A stretch of DNA of 64,000 bases. It comes from Acidobacteriota bacterium. Lineage in GTDB: Bacteria > Acidobacteriota > Terriglobia > Terriglobales > Acidobacteriaceae. Numbering within the stretch: position 1 is the stretch's first letter; each line of letters opens with the position of its first letter. The translations under genes and the position numbers were made by a program. Positions 8,130 through 16,103 of the stretch are shown in pieces. The DNA is taken from positions 1 to 64,000 of the forward strand of contig JAJZEA010000004.1 of assembly GCA_021851335.1 (NCBI GenBank), given 5' to 3'. The notes under the pieces were generated by a model. It was given only the letters and a program-made list of their open reading frames with translations. It ran no database searches and had not been told where the DNA came from.

Positions 8130-8250
8130 GCGTCTGCATGGAGCGACAACGCGCTTTTGCGCCGCGATCTTTTGTTGTGCTTCCGTTGGTCGCGGGTGGA
8201 GTGGTGAAGGACCGAACAAAAGCAGATTCCCTGCGGGAATGACAACAAGA
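8130..8250. repeat. Composite palindromic intergenic repeat, cluster 3 (one core)
   Basis: A third copy fills the gap between the CcdC-like gene and the convergent rocD. The core gcagattccc-tgc-gggaat-gacaac is at 8222-8246. Upstream are ctgcatggagc, a GC hairpin (gcgcttttgcgc) and the accessory segment cttccgttggtcgcgggtgg, shared almost exactly with cluster 1. Confidence 0.72.
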
Positions 8251-8260
8251 ATAGCAAAGT

Positions 8261-9484
8261 TCAGGCGCTGAGCACGGCTTCGATCTGTTCGAGTCCCCAG
8301 TGGAGGTCTTCGCGTGAGATGACCAGCGGAGGGGCGATGCGGATGACAGTGGAGTGCGTCTCCTTGCACAGGACGCCGCGCTGCTGGAGGGCTTCGCAGA
8401 TGGGTCGCGCGGGCTGATTCAACTCAATCGCAATCCAAAGCCCTTTGCCGCGAATTTCCTTCACCTTCGCGCTTTGGATATGTTGCAGCCGATCGAGCGC
8501 GTACGCACCGAGTTCAGCGGAGCGCTCGATCAGATTTTCCTCGACGAGTACACGCAGAGCGGCGCGCGCGACGGAGCAGGCGAGGGGATTGCCGCCGAAG
8601 GTGCTGCCGTGGTCGCCAGGATGGAAGACGCCAAGGATCTGGCGCGAGGCGAGGACGGCGGAGACGGGATAGTAGCCGCCGGCGAGCGCTTTGCCGATGA
8701 TGGCGACGTCGGGGCGGATGTTTTCGTGCTCGAAGGCGAAGAGCTTGCCGGTGCGACCGAGGCCGGATTGGATTTCGTCGGCGATGAGCAGGACGTTGTG
8801 TTTGTGACAGAGATCGGCGACGGCGGCGAGATAGCCGTCGGGCGGGAGGATGATGCCGGCTTCCCCCTGAATAGGCTCGACGAGAAAGGCGGCGGTGTGG
8901 GGCGTGATGGCCTGCTTGAGCGCGTCGATGTCGCCGAAGGGAACGGTGCGGAATCCAGGCGCGAAGGGGCCGAAGCCGGAGCGGTATTGCGCGTCTGACG
9001 AGAAGCCGACGATGGCGATGGTGCGTCCGTGAAAGTTGCCGGAGGCGACGAGGATCTCCGTCTGATTGGCGGGGATGCCTTTGATGGTTTCGCCCCACTT
9101 GCGCGCGGCTTTGAGCGCAGTTTCGACGGCCTCGGCACCCGAGTTCATGGGCAGGGCCATCTCAAAGCCAGTCAGTTCATGCAGGTCGCGATAGAGCAGC
9201 GGCAACTGGTCATTGCGAAAGGCGCGCGAGGTCAGCGTGACCTTCTGTGCCTGATCGAGCATGGCGCGCAGGATGGCGGGATGACAGTGACCCTGGTTGA
9301 CGGCGGAGTAGGCGGCGAGGCAATCGAGATAGCGGCGGCCCTCGACGTCGTAGACCCATGCGCCTTCGGCGCGGGCCACGACTACATCGAGCGGATGGTA
9401 GTTGTGCGCGCCGTATTGCTCCTCGATCGCGATGAGTTCCGCGGCGGTGAGTTCGTCTTCCGTGGCCAGAGTGGTGGGTGTCAT
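8261..9484 (-). CDS. rocD: Ornithine--oxo-acid aminotransferase
   Basis: A 407-residue class III PLP aminotransferase that would convert ornithine and 2-oxoglutarate to glutamate semialdehyde and glutamate. It begins with the OAT-type segment [22 protein letters not shown], then [21 protein letters not shown]. It carries [18 protein letters not shown] (cofactor phosphate loop), [16 protein letters not shown] (cofactor Asp) and [15 protein letters not shown] (Schiff-base Lys). The start at 9484 gives the family's usual N-terminus; the frame is open farther upstream without similarity. Neighbours give no arginine-catabolic operon. Confidence 0.93.
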   Translation of the reverse strand: MTPTTLATEDELTAAELIAIEEQYGAHNYHPLDVVVARAEGAWVYDVEGRRYLDCLAAYSAVNQGHCHPAILRAMLDQAQKVTLTSRAFRNDQLPLLYRDLHELTGFEMALPMNSGAEAVETALKAARKWGETIKGIPANQTEILVASGNFHGRTIAIVGFSSDAQYRSGFGPFAPGFRTVPFGDIDALKQAITPHTAAFLVEPIQGEAGIILPPDGYLAAVADLCHKHNVLLIADEIQSGLGRTGKLFAFEHENIRPDVAIIGKALAGGYYPVSAVLASRQILGVFHPGDHGSTFGGNPLACSVARAALRVLVEENLIERSAELGAYALDRLQHIQSAKVKEIRGKGLWIAIELNQPARPICEALQQRGVLCKETHSTVIRIAPPLVISREDLHWGLEQIEAVLSA

Positions 9485-9572
9485 GGATCGTCTCGATTCT
9501 GATGTGTGCGCCGTTTGCCGTGCGCTGTGGGTATGGTAACGCCGTGTGGCGGCGGCGGAAAACTGGCGCGGA

Positions 9573-11234
9573 TTATGCGGGAGTGATCTCCAGAAAGGCG
9601 CGCAGCTCTTCCGTGGAGTGACGGGCAAACCAGGCGCGGAGATTTTCGTCCGGGTTGCGCTGGTGCTGATAGGCGCGGAAGAGGCGTTCGAGCGCGTCGG
9701 GCACCTCCTGAGAGCGGCAGCGGTAGTTGACCTGACGGGCGAAGCCGGCGTGTTGGCCGAGCGCGCCGCCAAGGGCGAAGTACCAGGCGTCGACCAGTTC
9801 ACCTTCGTGCTTGATCTTTTTGCCTTCGAGGCCGACGTCGCCGATCCAGGCCTGTCCGCAGTTGTTGGGGCAGCCGGTGACGTGCAGCTTCAACTGCTGG
9901 TCGAAGCCGGGCAGGCGGGCATCCATCTCCTCGGCGAGCCAGCGGGCGAAGCCCTTGGTCTCGGTGATTGCCAGCTTGCAGAATTCCGTGCCGGTGCAGG
10001 CGACGGTGCCACGCCAGAAGGGCTTGGCATCGACGAAGAGTCCGAGGTCGTTGAGGCGCTGGAGCACGGTGGAAAGATGCTGCTCCGGCACGTTGGGAAT
10101 GAGGAAATTCTGGTTGACGGCGGTGCGCAACTGCCCGCCGGCGAAGTGCTCGACGAGATCGGCGAGGGCCAGCAGAGTGCGCCCGCTGAGGCGTCCGTTG
10201 ATGACACTGGCGCCGACGGAGTAAAGGCCGGGCTGGCGCTGCGCCTGGACGCCGGAGTGGTCGCGGAAGACGTCCTCCGGCACATCGTCTGCGACGCCGG
10301 GCGTCAGCTTGTAGCCGACGATCGCTTCCAGTTCGGCGAGGAAGCGCTCCGCGGTCCACTCTTCGGCGAGGAAGAGATACTTCAGGCGCGCGCGATCGCG
10401 GCTTTGGCGCAGCCCCTGCTGGCGGCGAAAGAGTTCTGCGATGGCGCGCACGACGGGCAGCACTTCGTCTTCGCGCAGGAAGGCGTCGAGCTTGACGGCC
10501 AGATGCGGCTCTTTGGACAGACCGCCGCCGACGCGGACCGAGTAACCGATCTCCGTTCCCGCGGCGGTGGTGCGGCGAACGGCGGTGATGGCGGCGTCGT
10601 TGATCTCCGGGTAGCTGCACCAGACGGGGCAGCCGGTGACGGTAATTTTGAACTTGCGCGGAAGGTTGTAGAAGTCCGGGTTGCCGTTCAACTCTCGCGC
10701 CAGCGCCTGCGCCAGCGGAGAAGCATCGACGATCTCATGCGGGTGAAGGCCGGCAAGCGGGCATCCGGTCACGTTGCGGACCACGTCGCCGCAGGCTCCA
10801 CGCGGCGAAAGACCAACGGATTCGATCACGTCCACCACCTTTGGCAGGGAGTCAATCGTGAGCCAGTGCAACTGGATCGCCTGACGCGTGGTGATGTCGG
10901 CAAGGTCGCGTGCGTGATCGACGGTGAGTTGGCCGATGGCGCGAAGCTGCGCGGAAGAAAGAATGCCGTTGGGGACGGCGATACGCATCATGAAGTAATC
11001 GGTGGTGACGCCTTCGCCACCTTTGCCGCCGGTGACGCCGGCGCCGTCGCCCTGTGTGTAGATGCCCCACCACTTGAAGTAGAGGCTGGCCCACTCCGGC
11101 AGGACACTGGCGCGGCCCTCGGCGGCGAAGCGCCGGACATCGTCCCATGCCTGCCAGGGATTTTTTTCGATCTTGAGGCGCTCGGCACGCTGGGCTTTCG
11201 TCTCTTTGGCGGGGATGGCTGGGATGGTGGTCAC
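9573..11234 (-). CDS. nirA: Ferredoxin-type nitrite/sulfite reductase (siroheme, 4Fe-4S)
   Basis: A 553-residue assimilatory reductase with the duplicated NirA/SirA architecture. The 4Fe-4S/siroheme ligands are the C-x5-C and C-x3-C pairs in [15 protein letters not shown] and [18 protein letters not shown]. Other family blocks include [35 protein letters not shown] and [23 protein letters not shown]. The family includes both nitrite and sulfite reductases, which sequence reading alone cannot separate. No nitrate or nitrite genes lie nearby, and a Cys-codon leader with terminator precedes the gene, which favours sulfite and cysteine synthesis. Start is GTG 11234 with GAGGAG seven bases upstream. 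Confidence 0.92.
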   Translation of the reverse strand: MTTIPAIPAKETKAQRAERLKIEKNPWQAWDDVRRFAAEGRASVLPEWASLYFKWWGIYTQGDGAGVTGGKGGEGVTTDYFMMRIAVPNGILSSAQLRAIGQLTVDHARDLADITTRQAIQLHWLTIDSLPKVVDVIESVGLSPRGACGDVVRNVTGCPLAGLHPHEIVDASPLAQALARELNGNPDFYNLPRKFKITVTGCPVWCSYPEINDAAITAVRRTTAAGTEIGYSVRVGGGLSKEPHLAVKLDAFLREDEVLPVVRAIAELFRRQQGLRQSRDRARLKYLFLAEEWTAERFLAELEAIVGYKLTPGVADDVPEDVFRDHSGVQAQRQPGLYSVGASVINGRLSGRTLLALADLVEHFAGGQLRTAVNQNFLIPNVPEQHLSTVLQRLNDLGLFVDAKPFWRGTVACTGTEFCKLAITETKGFARWLAEEMDARLPGFDQQLKLHVTGCPNNCGQAWIGDVGLEGKKIKHEGELVDAWYFALGGALGQHAGFARQVNYRCRSQEVPDALERLFRAYQHQRNPDENLRAWFARHSTEELRAFLEITPA

Positions 11235-11284
11235 GGTTTTCTCCTCATCGATGAGTTACGGGATGCGTTGCGTTGCACAGAGAT

Positions 11285-11318
11285 AAAAAAACTCCGGGGG
11301 CGTTTGGCCTGCCGGAGT
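11285..11318 (-). terminator. Leader terminator (attenuator) upstream of nirA
   Basis: In the minus-strand transcript a GC-rich stem ACTCCGG...CCGGAGT (11318-11312 with 11297-11291) closes over an inner GGC/GCC helix and is followed directly by a run of seven T (11291-11285). This is a typical intrinsic terminator, but it lies about 50 bases before the nirA start codon rather than after a gene. Its 5' arm (11317-11311, CTCCGGC) is also fully complementary to GCCGGAG at 11390-11384 inside the upstream leader reading frame, giving an alternative antiterminator. Confidence 0.75.
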
Positions 11319-11354
11319 CGTGTTTCTTGGCTTGTGAGATTTCTGCGCGGGGTG

Positions 11355-11450
11355 CTACGGGTGCAGATGCTCGCTATGCCATGCTCCGGCGAGGTCGTCA
11401 CACGGGTGACAACACATGGTCGGGCACGGGCAGGGGCATCGGTGGTGCAT
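11355..11450 (-). CDS. Cysteine-rich leader peptide upstream of nirA (putative)
   Basis: A 31-codon reading frame whose first 17 residues are MHHRCPCPCPTMCCHPC, i.e. six cysteines, followed by a His-containing tail and a TAG at 11357-11355. It ends 36 bases before the leader terminator. No Shine-Dalgarno is seen, but a promoter-like pair upstream would place the transcript start at about the A of the ATG, making it leaderless. The role proposed is to measure Cys-tRNA: ribosome stalling at Cys codons would favour the antiterminator. An internal ATG at 11417 would give a shorter form with three cysteines. Confidence 0.55.
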   Translation of the reverse strand: MHHRCPCPCPTMCCHPCDDLAGAWHSEHLHP

Positions 11451-11456
11451 ACGATC

Positions 11457-11485
11457 AGCGTACTTGCGATTGGGCGGGAAGTCAA
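11457..11485 (-). promoter_or_regulatory. Promoter-like pair for the nirA leader
   Basis: On the minus strand TTGACT (11485-11480, five of six to the sigma-70 -35 box) is followed after 17 bases by TACGCT (11462-11457, matching the TAnnnT positions). The expected start point, about seven bases on, coincides with the ATG of the Cys-rich leader at 11450. Inference from sequence only. Confidence 0.45.
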
Positions 11486-11572
11486 AACAGGGCATCGGCG
11501 AGCGAGTTGGTTTGTGAGGCGTCGATTGACGAATACCCCCGACTCCAGCGACAATGAGTAGAACGCCTGTGT

Positions 11573-11648
11573 GGGCCTGTGGCGCAGCTGGGAGCGCGCT
11601 TCCATGGCATGGAAGAGGTCATCGGTTCGATCCCGATCAGGTCCACCA
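11573..11648 (+). tRNA. tRNA-Ala (anticodon GGC)
   Basis: A full cloverleaf can be drawn. The acceptor stem gggcctg/caggtcc has one G-T pair, the D-arm starts gcgc, the anticodon stem cttcc/ggaag encloses loop atggcat with anticodon GGC, and the T-arm is atcgg-ttcgatc-ccgat. The discriminator is A and CCA is encoded (11646-11648). A tyrosine integrase remnant lies just downstream pointing at its 3' end, the usual att position. Confidence 0.93.
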
Positions 11649-11705
11649 ATAAACCCTTCAAAATAAGCGATTTAGGATGGTATACCCCTACCGGGCATCA
11701 CAAAT

Positions 11706-11747
11706 TTTGGTAGCATTTGGTAGCAAATTCCAAAACTTTGCTACCAA
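11706..11747. other. Direct and inverted ttggtagca repeats beside tRNA-Ala (integrase-site-like)
   Basis: Two direct copies of tttggtagca are followed by a perfect 11-base inverted repeat, ttggtagcaaa (11717-11727) and tttgctaccaa (11737-11747), which overlaps the integrase stop codon. Such short repeats at the end of an integrase gene next to a tRNA can be recombinase binding sites, or simply a terminator stem. No second attachment copy of the tRNA 3' end was found by eye. Confidence 0.4.
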
Positions 11748-12229
11748 GTAGCTGCCAAAGTGTCCTCCATCGCGACTGTTTTCGGAGCGCTCGTCGGACC
11801 TTTTTTCCCCGCCATTCGCTCCCTGGATTTCAGCGACGCTTGCGCTCGCTGATCTGCTGTCCATGCCTTCGCTCGCCGAGAAGCCGGTTTGGCCCTCAGT
11901 TCGCTATGGATGGAGTTGACCGTTGCCTGCACGCTTTCGGGAATCTCCTGCATGTAGACATCGGTGGTGGTTGCCGTGCGAGAGTGCCGAAGCACACCCT
12001 GCACGTCCTTCACTGTGCCTTTCTTCTGAGCGAGCGTGGCAATCGTTCGCCGGATGACCTGAAACGTCAGCTTTGGCAGCCCCAGGTCTTTCGCCAGTTT
12101 GTGCAACACCCGCTTCCGGTAGTTGTCCGTGTCCAGAAATCCTCCGGTTTGATTCGGGAAGATGAAGGCATCAGGAGACGGGTCGGGAGCCTGCTGTCTC
12201 CACGCTGCAAGTTGCTTCGCAGGGTCTTT
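11741..12229 (-). pseudogene. Tyrosine recombinase (phage-type integrase), C-terminal remnant
   Basis: The open frame covers only the last ~160 residues of a tyrosine integrase. It starts after an in-frame TGA (12232-12230) with an AKQLAAWR segment, then DAFIFPNQTGGFLDTDNYRK, TFQVIRRTIATLAQKKG (second catalytic Arg region), VLRHSRTATTTDVYMQEI (His/Arg region and the Tyr nucleophile) and a basic tail. The catalytic domain's first Arg, the core-binding domain and the arm-binding domain are missing, and bases 12230-12490 show no continuation. It is the decayed end of an element integrated at tRNA-Ala and should be inactive. Confidence 0.8.
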
Positions 12230-12491
12230 TCAGCAGATGCGCGCGAGCACTGGCGCATTCCATATCCGTTTGTCTCAGCTCCTCTGGTACAGAATTGACC
12301 AAGGATTCCAAAGCTGATCAGGATCTTCACGTACAGAGCGCGCGCGAAGAGCTTCCAGCGCATTTGGCCCTTGTTCATCAGCGTTGAGATCACGCTTCTT
12401 CCGTTCATCGCACCGAGCGCTATGAACGGACACAGAAAGAGCGTGGCACGGCTTCGATTGGAGCCTGGGGTGGTTGAACTGACGCGCTTGG
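12230..12491. other. Decayed region beyond the integrase remnant
   Basis: No intact gene or RNA is visible. The stretch lies between the in-frame stop of the integrase remnant and the end of the sensor kinase gene, and is presumably eroded element DNA. Confidence 0.4.
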
Positions 12492-14036
12492 CTAGGCTTT
12501 GGCGGTTGGGGGGTCAGCCAGGGGGAGCGTGAAGGAAAAGACGGAGCCTTCGCCGGGCCGGGAGGTGACGGTGAGCGTGCCGTTGTGCGCTTCGAGAATG
12601 GCGCGACAGATGGCCAGTCCCATGCCCGTGCCGGAGGTGGCGCGGGTGGCCGAGTGTGCGCGGTAGAAGCGCTCGAAGATGAGTTCCTGTTCGGCGGGGT
12701 CGATGCCCTGACCGTGGTCGGCGACGGAGAGGATGACGGAGTGTGTGCGGCGCTCGGCGGAGAGGAAGATGGGCGCCTGAGCGGGGGAGTATTTGGCCGC
12801 GTTTTCAAGCAGGTTGATGAGGACTTTTTCGATGTAGTCGGCGTCGGCCAGGACGAGCGGGAGCTGGGGGATGTGCTGGCGGAGATCGTGGTTGGCGAGG
12901 ACGACGGAGCAGGCGCGAAGAGCGGAATCGACGATGGCGTCGAGGCGGACGGGAGCGAAGGTCATGTGGACCTCCTGGGCGTCGAGCTGGGCCATTTCGA
13001 CAGCCTCGGAGACGAGCCGGTTGAGGCGGTCGGACTCTTCGTTGATGATGGTGAGCAACTCGTGCTGTTGGTCGGGGGTGAGTGGGGTGGCGTTGGTGGG
13101 TGCGTGCGCCGAGTCCTGAGCGGCTGAGTTCTGAACGGCGGAGTCGTGCAGCAGGAGGGTGGAGACGGAGGCTTTGATGGAGGTGAGCGGGGTGCGCAGC
13201 TCGTGGGTGATGGAGTCGATCATGAGCGAGCGGAGGCGCTCGCTTTCCTTGGCGGCTTCGGCGCGTGTGACGTGATCGAGGGCCTGCGCGCGGTCAAGGG
13301 CGATGCTGACGAGTCCGCCGATGGCCTCGAGGGTGTCGGTGGAGAGCTGAACGCCTTTGACGATGAGCAGGCCGCGGGGACGGACTCCGACGCGGATGGG
13401 GATGCGGGATTCGTTGACCCCGAAGTGCGTGGCGGTGACGGTGTCGGTGACGGTGTCGGCGGCGGGGAGGGTGAGAGCGTGCTGGCGCAGGCCGATCTCG
13501 TCCATGGGAATGGCGGAGGGGTCGCCGGCGAGATAGCGACGGTCGCCTTCGAGCAGGTAGAAGAGCACGGCGTCGGCGTGGGTGACGAGCATGACGGCCG
13601 GGGCGATGGCGTTGAGGATTCCGGCGACGTTTTCGGTTTGGAGCAGTTCGCGACCGAGGCCGTAAAGAACTTCAATCTCGCGCTGGCGAAGACGGGCATC
13701 GTGCGCTTCTTCACGGGCACGCTCGGAGAGCCGCGCGCCGACGACGGCGGTGGCGAGAAAGGCGAAGAGGGCAAGCCAGTTCTGCGGGTCGTTGATGACG
13801 AGGGTGCCGATGGGTGGCAGGAAGAAGTAGTTGTAGAGCAGGGTGGCGATTACGGACATGACGACGGCGTAACGAAGTCCCCAGCGAGCGGCAAGAAAAA
13901 GCACGTAGAGTAACAGAGAGAGCGCGACCGTGGTTTGATTGACATGCAGCGCGAGATGGCAAACGGCTACAATTCCGGCAAGGACGACTGTCGCCGCCGA
14001 CCACTTGAAGAAGACGAGAATACGCGGAGAGTTCAC
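12492..14036 (-). CDS. kdpD: KdpD C-terminal half: membrane histidine kinase (DUF4118-GAF-HisKA-HATPase)
   Basis: A 514-residue protein matching the second half of KdpD. It has three to four transmembrane helices (about 12-100), a GAF-like domain (about 125-250), HisKA with phosphoacceptor His278 in SITHELRTPLTS, and a HATPase with N412 (LLENAAKYSP), G1 VADHGQGID and G2 GTGMGLAI. All kinase motifs are intact. The KdpD/Usp sensor part is absent and encoded by the divergent gene at 14054. The start is GTG 14036 without a clear ribosome binding site. The two start codons are only 17 bases apart. Partner regulator is most likely KdpE at 15193. Confidence 0.88.
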   Translation of the reverse strand: MNSPRILVFFKWSAATVVLAGIVAVCHLALHVNQTTVALSLLLYVLFLAARWGLRYAVVMSVIATLLYNYFFLPPIGTLVINDPQNWLALFAFLATAVVGARLSERAREEAHDARLRQREIEVLYGLGRELLQTENVAGILNAIAPAVMLVTHADAVLFYLLEGDRRYLAGDPSAIPMDEIGLRQHALTLPAADTVTDTVTATHFGVNESRIPIRVGVRPRGLLIVKGVQLSTDTLEAIGGLVSIALDRAQALDHVTRAEAAKESERLRSLMIDSITHELRTPLTSIKASVSTLLLHDSAVQNSAAQDSAHAPTNATPLTPDQQHELLTIINEESDRLNRLVSEAVEMAQLDAQEVHMTFAPVRLDAIVDSALRACSVVLANHDLRQHIPQLPLVLADADYIEKVLINLLENAAKYSPAQAPIFLSAERRTHSVILSVADHGQGIDPAEQELIFERFYRAHSATRATSGTGMGLAICRAILEAHNGTLTVTSRPGEGSVFSFTLPLADPPTAKA

Positions 14037-14053
14037 AGGGAGATACTACGACG

Positions 14054-15193
14054 TTGGGACCAGCAGATGCACAGAGGAAAAGCCCGGAAGAGTGGTTGAA
14101 GACAGCCGAGCCGGAGAAGACGCGCGGCCGGTTCAAGATCTTTCTGGGCTATGCGCCGGGCGTGGGCAAGACCTACAGCATGTTGAGCGAGGGGATTCGG
14201 CGACGCGCGCGCGGCGAGGACGTGGTGATTGGCTATGTGGAGACGCATGGGCGCAAGGGAACCTCCGAGCTGGCGGCGCAACTGGAGCAGGTGGCTCCGC
14301 GCGCGATTGACTACAAGGGAACGCTGTTTCAGGAGATGGATCTGGACGGAATTCTGAAGCGGTGTCCGCAGGTGGCGCTGGTGGATGAGCTGGCGCATAC
14401 GAACATTGAAGGCAGCCGGTTTGCCAAGCGCTTTGAGGACGTGCTGCTGCTGCTGGAGAACGGGATCGATGTGCTGAGCACGATCAATGTGCAGCATGTG
14501 GAAAGCCTGACGCCGCGGGTGCAGAGCCTGACGGGGATTGCGGTGCGGGAGACGGTGCCGGATTGGGTGCTGGATCGCGCGGATGAGATTGTGATCAGCG
14601 ATCTGACGCCGGAGGCGCTGGCGACACGGATGCGGCGCGGGGATATCTATCCGCTGGATCGCGCCGAGCGAGCGCTGGCGAATTTTTTTCGCCGGGGCAA
14701 TTTGATTGCGCTGCGAGAGATGGCTTTGCATCGCGTGACGCGCGCGGTGGACCGCATTCTGGACGACTATGTGAAGGCCAAACGCCTGGGAGCGCACTGG
14801 GCTGTGACGGAGAAAGTGGCGGTGTGCATCAGCGCGAGCGCACAGGCGCGAGACCTGATTGCGCGCGGCGCGCGGCTGGCTGAGGGACTGAATGGCGAGT
14901 TCTTTGTGGTGCATGTGAAGAGCGACCGGGATGATGATCCGGAACGGAAACGAACGCTGGAGGCGAGTCTGGTGTTTGCCCGGAATCTGGGCGCGCAGGT
15001 GGTGCAGCTCTCCGGAAAGAATATTCCGGCGACGACGGCGGCGTTTGTGACGGAGAATCGGATTACGCAGGCGATCTTTGGACGGTCGGCTCTGCACGGA
15101 CTGAAGAAGTGGATGTACTATCTGGCGATTCAGCGGTTCATGTCGGCGGCGCCGCATGTGGACCTGCATATTGTGACCCAGGAGCTTCGCTGA
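14054..15193 (+). CDS. kdpD: KdpD N-terminal half: KdpD sensor domain plus Usp domain
   Basis: A 379-residue cytosolic protein. The KdpD domain carries a Walker-A-like GYAPGVGKT loop near residues 32-40 and VALVDELAHTN, then STINVQHVESL and the RRGDIYP segment. Residues ~240-375 form a Usp-like nucleotide-binding domain (CISASAQARDLIARGARLA; IFGRSALHGLKKWM). In normal KdpD these precede the membrane and kinase parts; here the chain ends before any membrane helix. The start is TTG 14054 with AGGGAG (14037-14042) upstream. The stop overlaps the kdpE start (TGATG). It should sense K+/second-messenger state and act in trans on the split kinase. Confidence 0.88.
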   Translation: MGPADAQRKSPEEWLKTAEPEKTRGRFKIFLGYAPGVGKTYSMLSEGIRRRARGEDVVIGYVETHGRKGTSELAAQLEQVAPRAIDYKGTLFQEMDLDGILKRCPQVALVDELAHTNIEGSRFAKRFEDVLLLLENGIDVLSTINVQHVESLTPRVQSLTGIAVRETVPDWVLDRADEIVISDLTPEALATRMRRGDIYPLDRAERALANFFRRGNLIALREMALHRVTRAVDRILDDYVKAKRLGAHWAVTEKVAVCISASAQARDLIARGARLAEGLNGEFFVVHVKSDRDDDPERKRTLEASLVFARNLGAQVVQLSGKNIPATTAAFVTENRITQAIFGRSALHGLKKWMYYLAIQRFMSAAPHVDLHIVTQELR

Positions 15194-15879
15194 TGAAGAT
15201 TCTGATTGTGGACGATGAGCGGCAGATCACGCGCGTGCTGCGCACTTCGCTGCAAAGCAGCGGCTATGAGATTGCGGTGGCGAACAACGGGATGGAGGCG
15301 TTTGCGCTGTATAAAAGCTTTGCGCCGGACCTGGTGATTACCGACCTGTCGATGCCGGAGATGGATGGGCTGGAGCTGACGCGGGCGATTCGTGCGATTG
15401 CCGAGACGCCGATCATTGTTCTGTCGGTGCGGGAGCAGGAACCGATCAAAGTGGCGGCGCTCGATGAGGGCGCGGACGACTATGTGACGAAGCCGTTCAG
15501 CATGCAGGAGCTGCTGGCGCGGGTGCGCGCGAATCTGCGCAAGGGGCTGCGAAACGAGCCGCCGCCGGAGGTGCTGACGGTGGGCGAGCTGCACATTGAC
15601 TCGGCCACGCGGCGGGTGAGCGTGCGCGGCGTGGAGACGCATCTGACGCCGAAGGAGTTTGACCTGCTGCTGCTGCTGGCCAGCAATCCGGATCGCGTGC
15701 TGACGCATCGGCAGTTGCTGCGGAGCATCTGGGGACCGGCGGGTGAAGAGCAGCCGGAGTATCTGCGCGTGCTGGTGGCGCAGCTACGGAAGAAGCTCGA
15801 CAGCACGGACAGCTCGCGCTATATCGAGAGCGAGCCGTGGGTGGGCTATCGGCTGCGCGGCGAAACTACAAATTCTTAA
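15193..15879 (+). CDS. kdpE: KdpE response regulator (OmpR/PhoB type)
   Basis: A 228-residue transcription factor. The receiver domain has the acidic pair in ILIVDDERQ, phosphoacceptor Asp in LVITDLSMPEMDG, Thr/Ser in IIVLSVREQE and Lys in DDYVTKPFSMQELLAR. A winged-helix DNA-binding domain follows (LTPKEFDLLLLLASNPDRVLTH through YIESEPWVGYRLRG). It probably activates the downstream kdp genes after phosphorylation by the split KdpD. ATG 15193 overlaps the stop of the KdpD N-terminal gene, so translation is likely coupled. Confidence 0.95.
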   Translation: MKILIVDDERQITRVLRTSLQSSGYEIAVANNGMEAFALYKSFAPDLVITDLSMPEMDGLELTRAIRAIAETPIIVLSVREQEPIKVAALDEGADDYVTKPFSMQELLARVRANLRKGLRNEPPPEVLTVGELHIDSATRRVSVRGVETHLTPKEFDLLLLLASNPDRVLTHRQLLRSIWGPAGEEQPEYLRVLVAQLRKKLDSTDSSRYIESEPWVGYRLRGETTNS

Positions 15880-16103
15880 CGAATTCACTACACACTCTCA
15901 ACGGACTCCCTACGGACTTTCTACAGGGAACAGGCATTGACTGGAGGCATGGAGGCTTTCCCATGTCCGACTCAGTGCAGTGCCCTGCGGTTCAGGAAGA
16001 AGGTGCGATTCCGTGTTACCTGTCCGGCGCAGAAAATTCCCGAAACAAAAAACTTACGGTTTTTTTATGCATTTCAAACAGACTCCAAACCCCTGCACGA
16101 CAG

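Noticed and set aside
5819..8250. CRISPR array
   Set aside because: The palindromic repeats are irregularly spaced, separated by genes, and have no uniform spacers; no cas genes are present.
9573..11234. Part of a nitrate assimilation cluster
   Set aside because: No nitrate reductase, nitrate/nitrite transporter or regulator is adjacent; the Cys-codon leader points to sulfur metabolism instead.
9546..11561. Long plus-strand open frame opposite nirA
   Set aside because: Antisense to a complete siroheme reductase and its leader; composition (Gly, Ala, Asp, Val-rich) is typical of shadow frames.
12067..12408. Separate 113-codon minus-strand gene beside the integrase
   Set aside because: It is a neighbouring frame of the decayed integrase region; the integrase reading continues in the other frame up to the TGA at 12230-12232.
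15880..16103. Riboswitch (for example c-di-AMP ydaO type) before the porin and kdp genes
   Set aside because: I could not find the conserved ydaO core or any convincing multi-helix structure; the stretch holds no supported feature.
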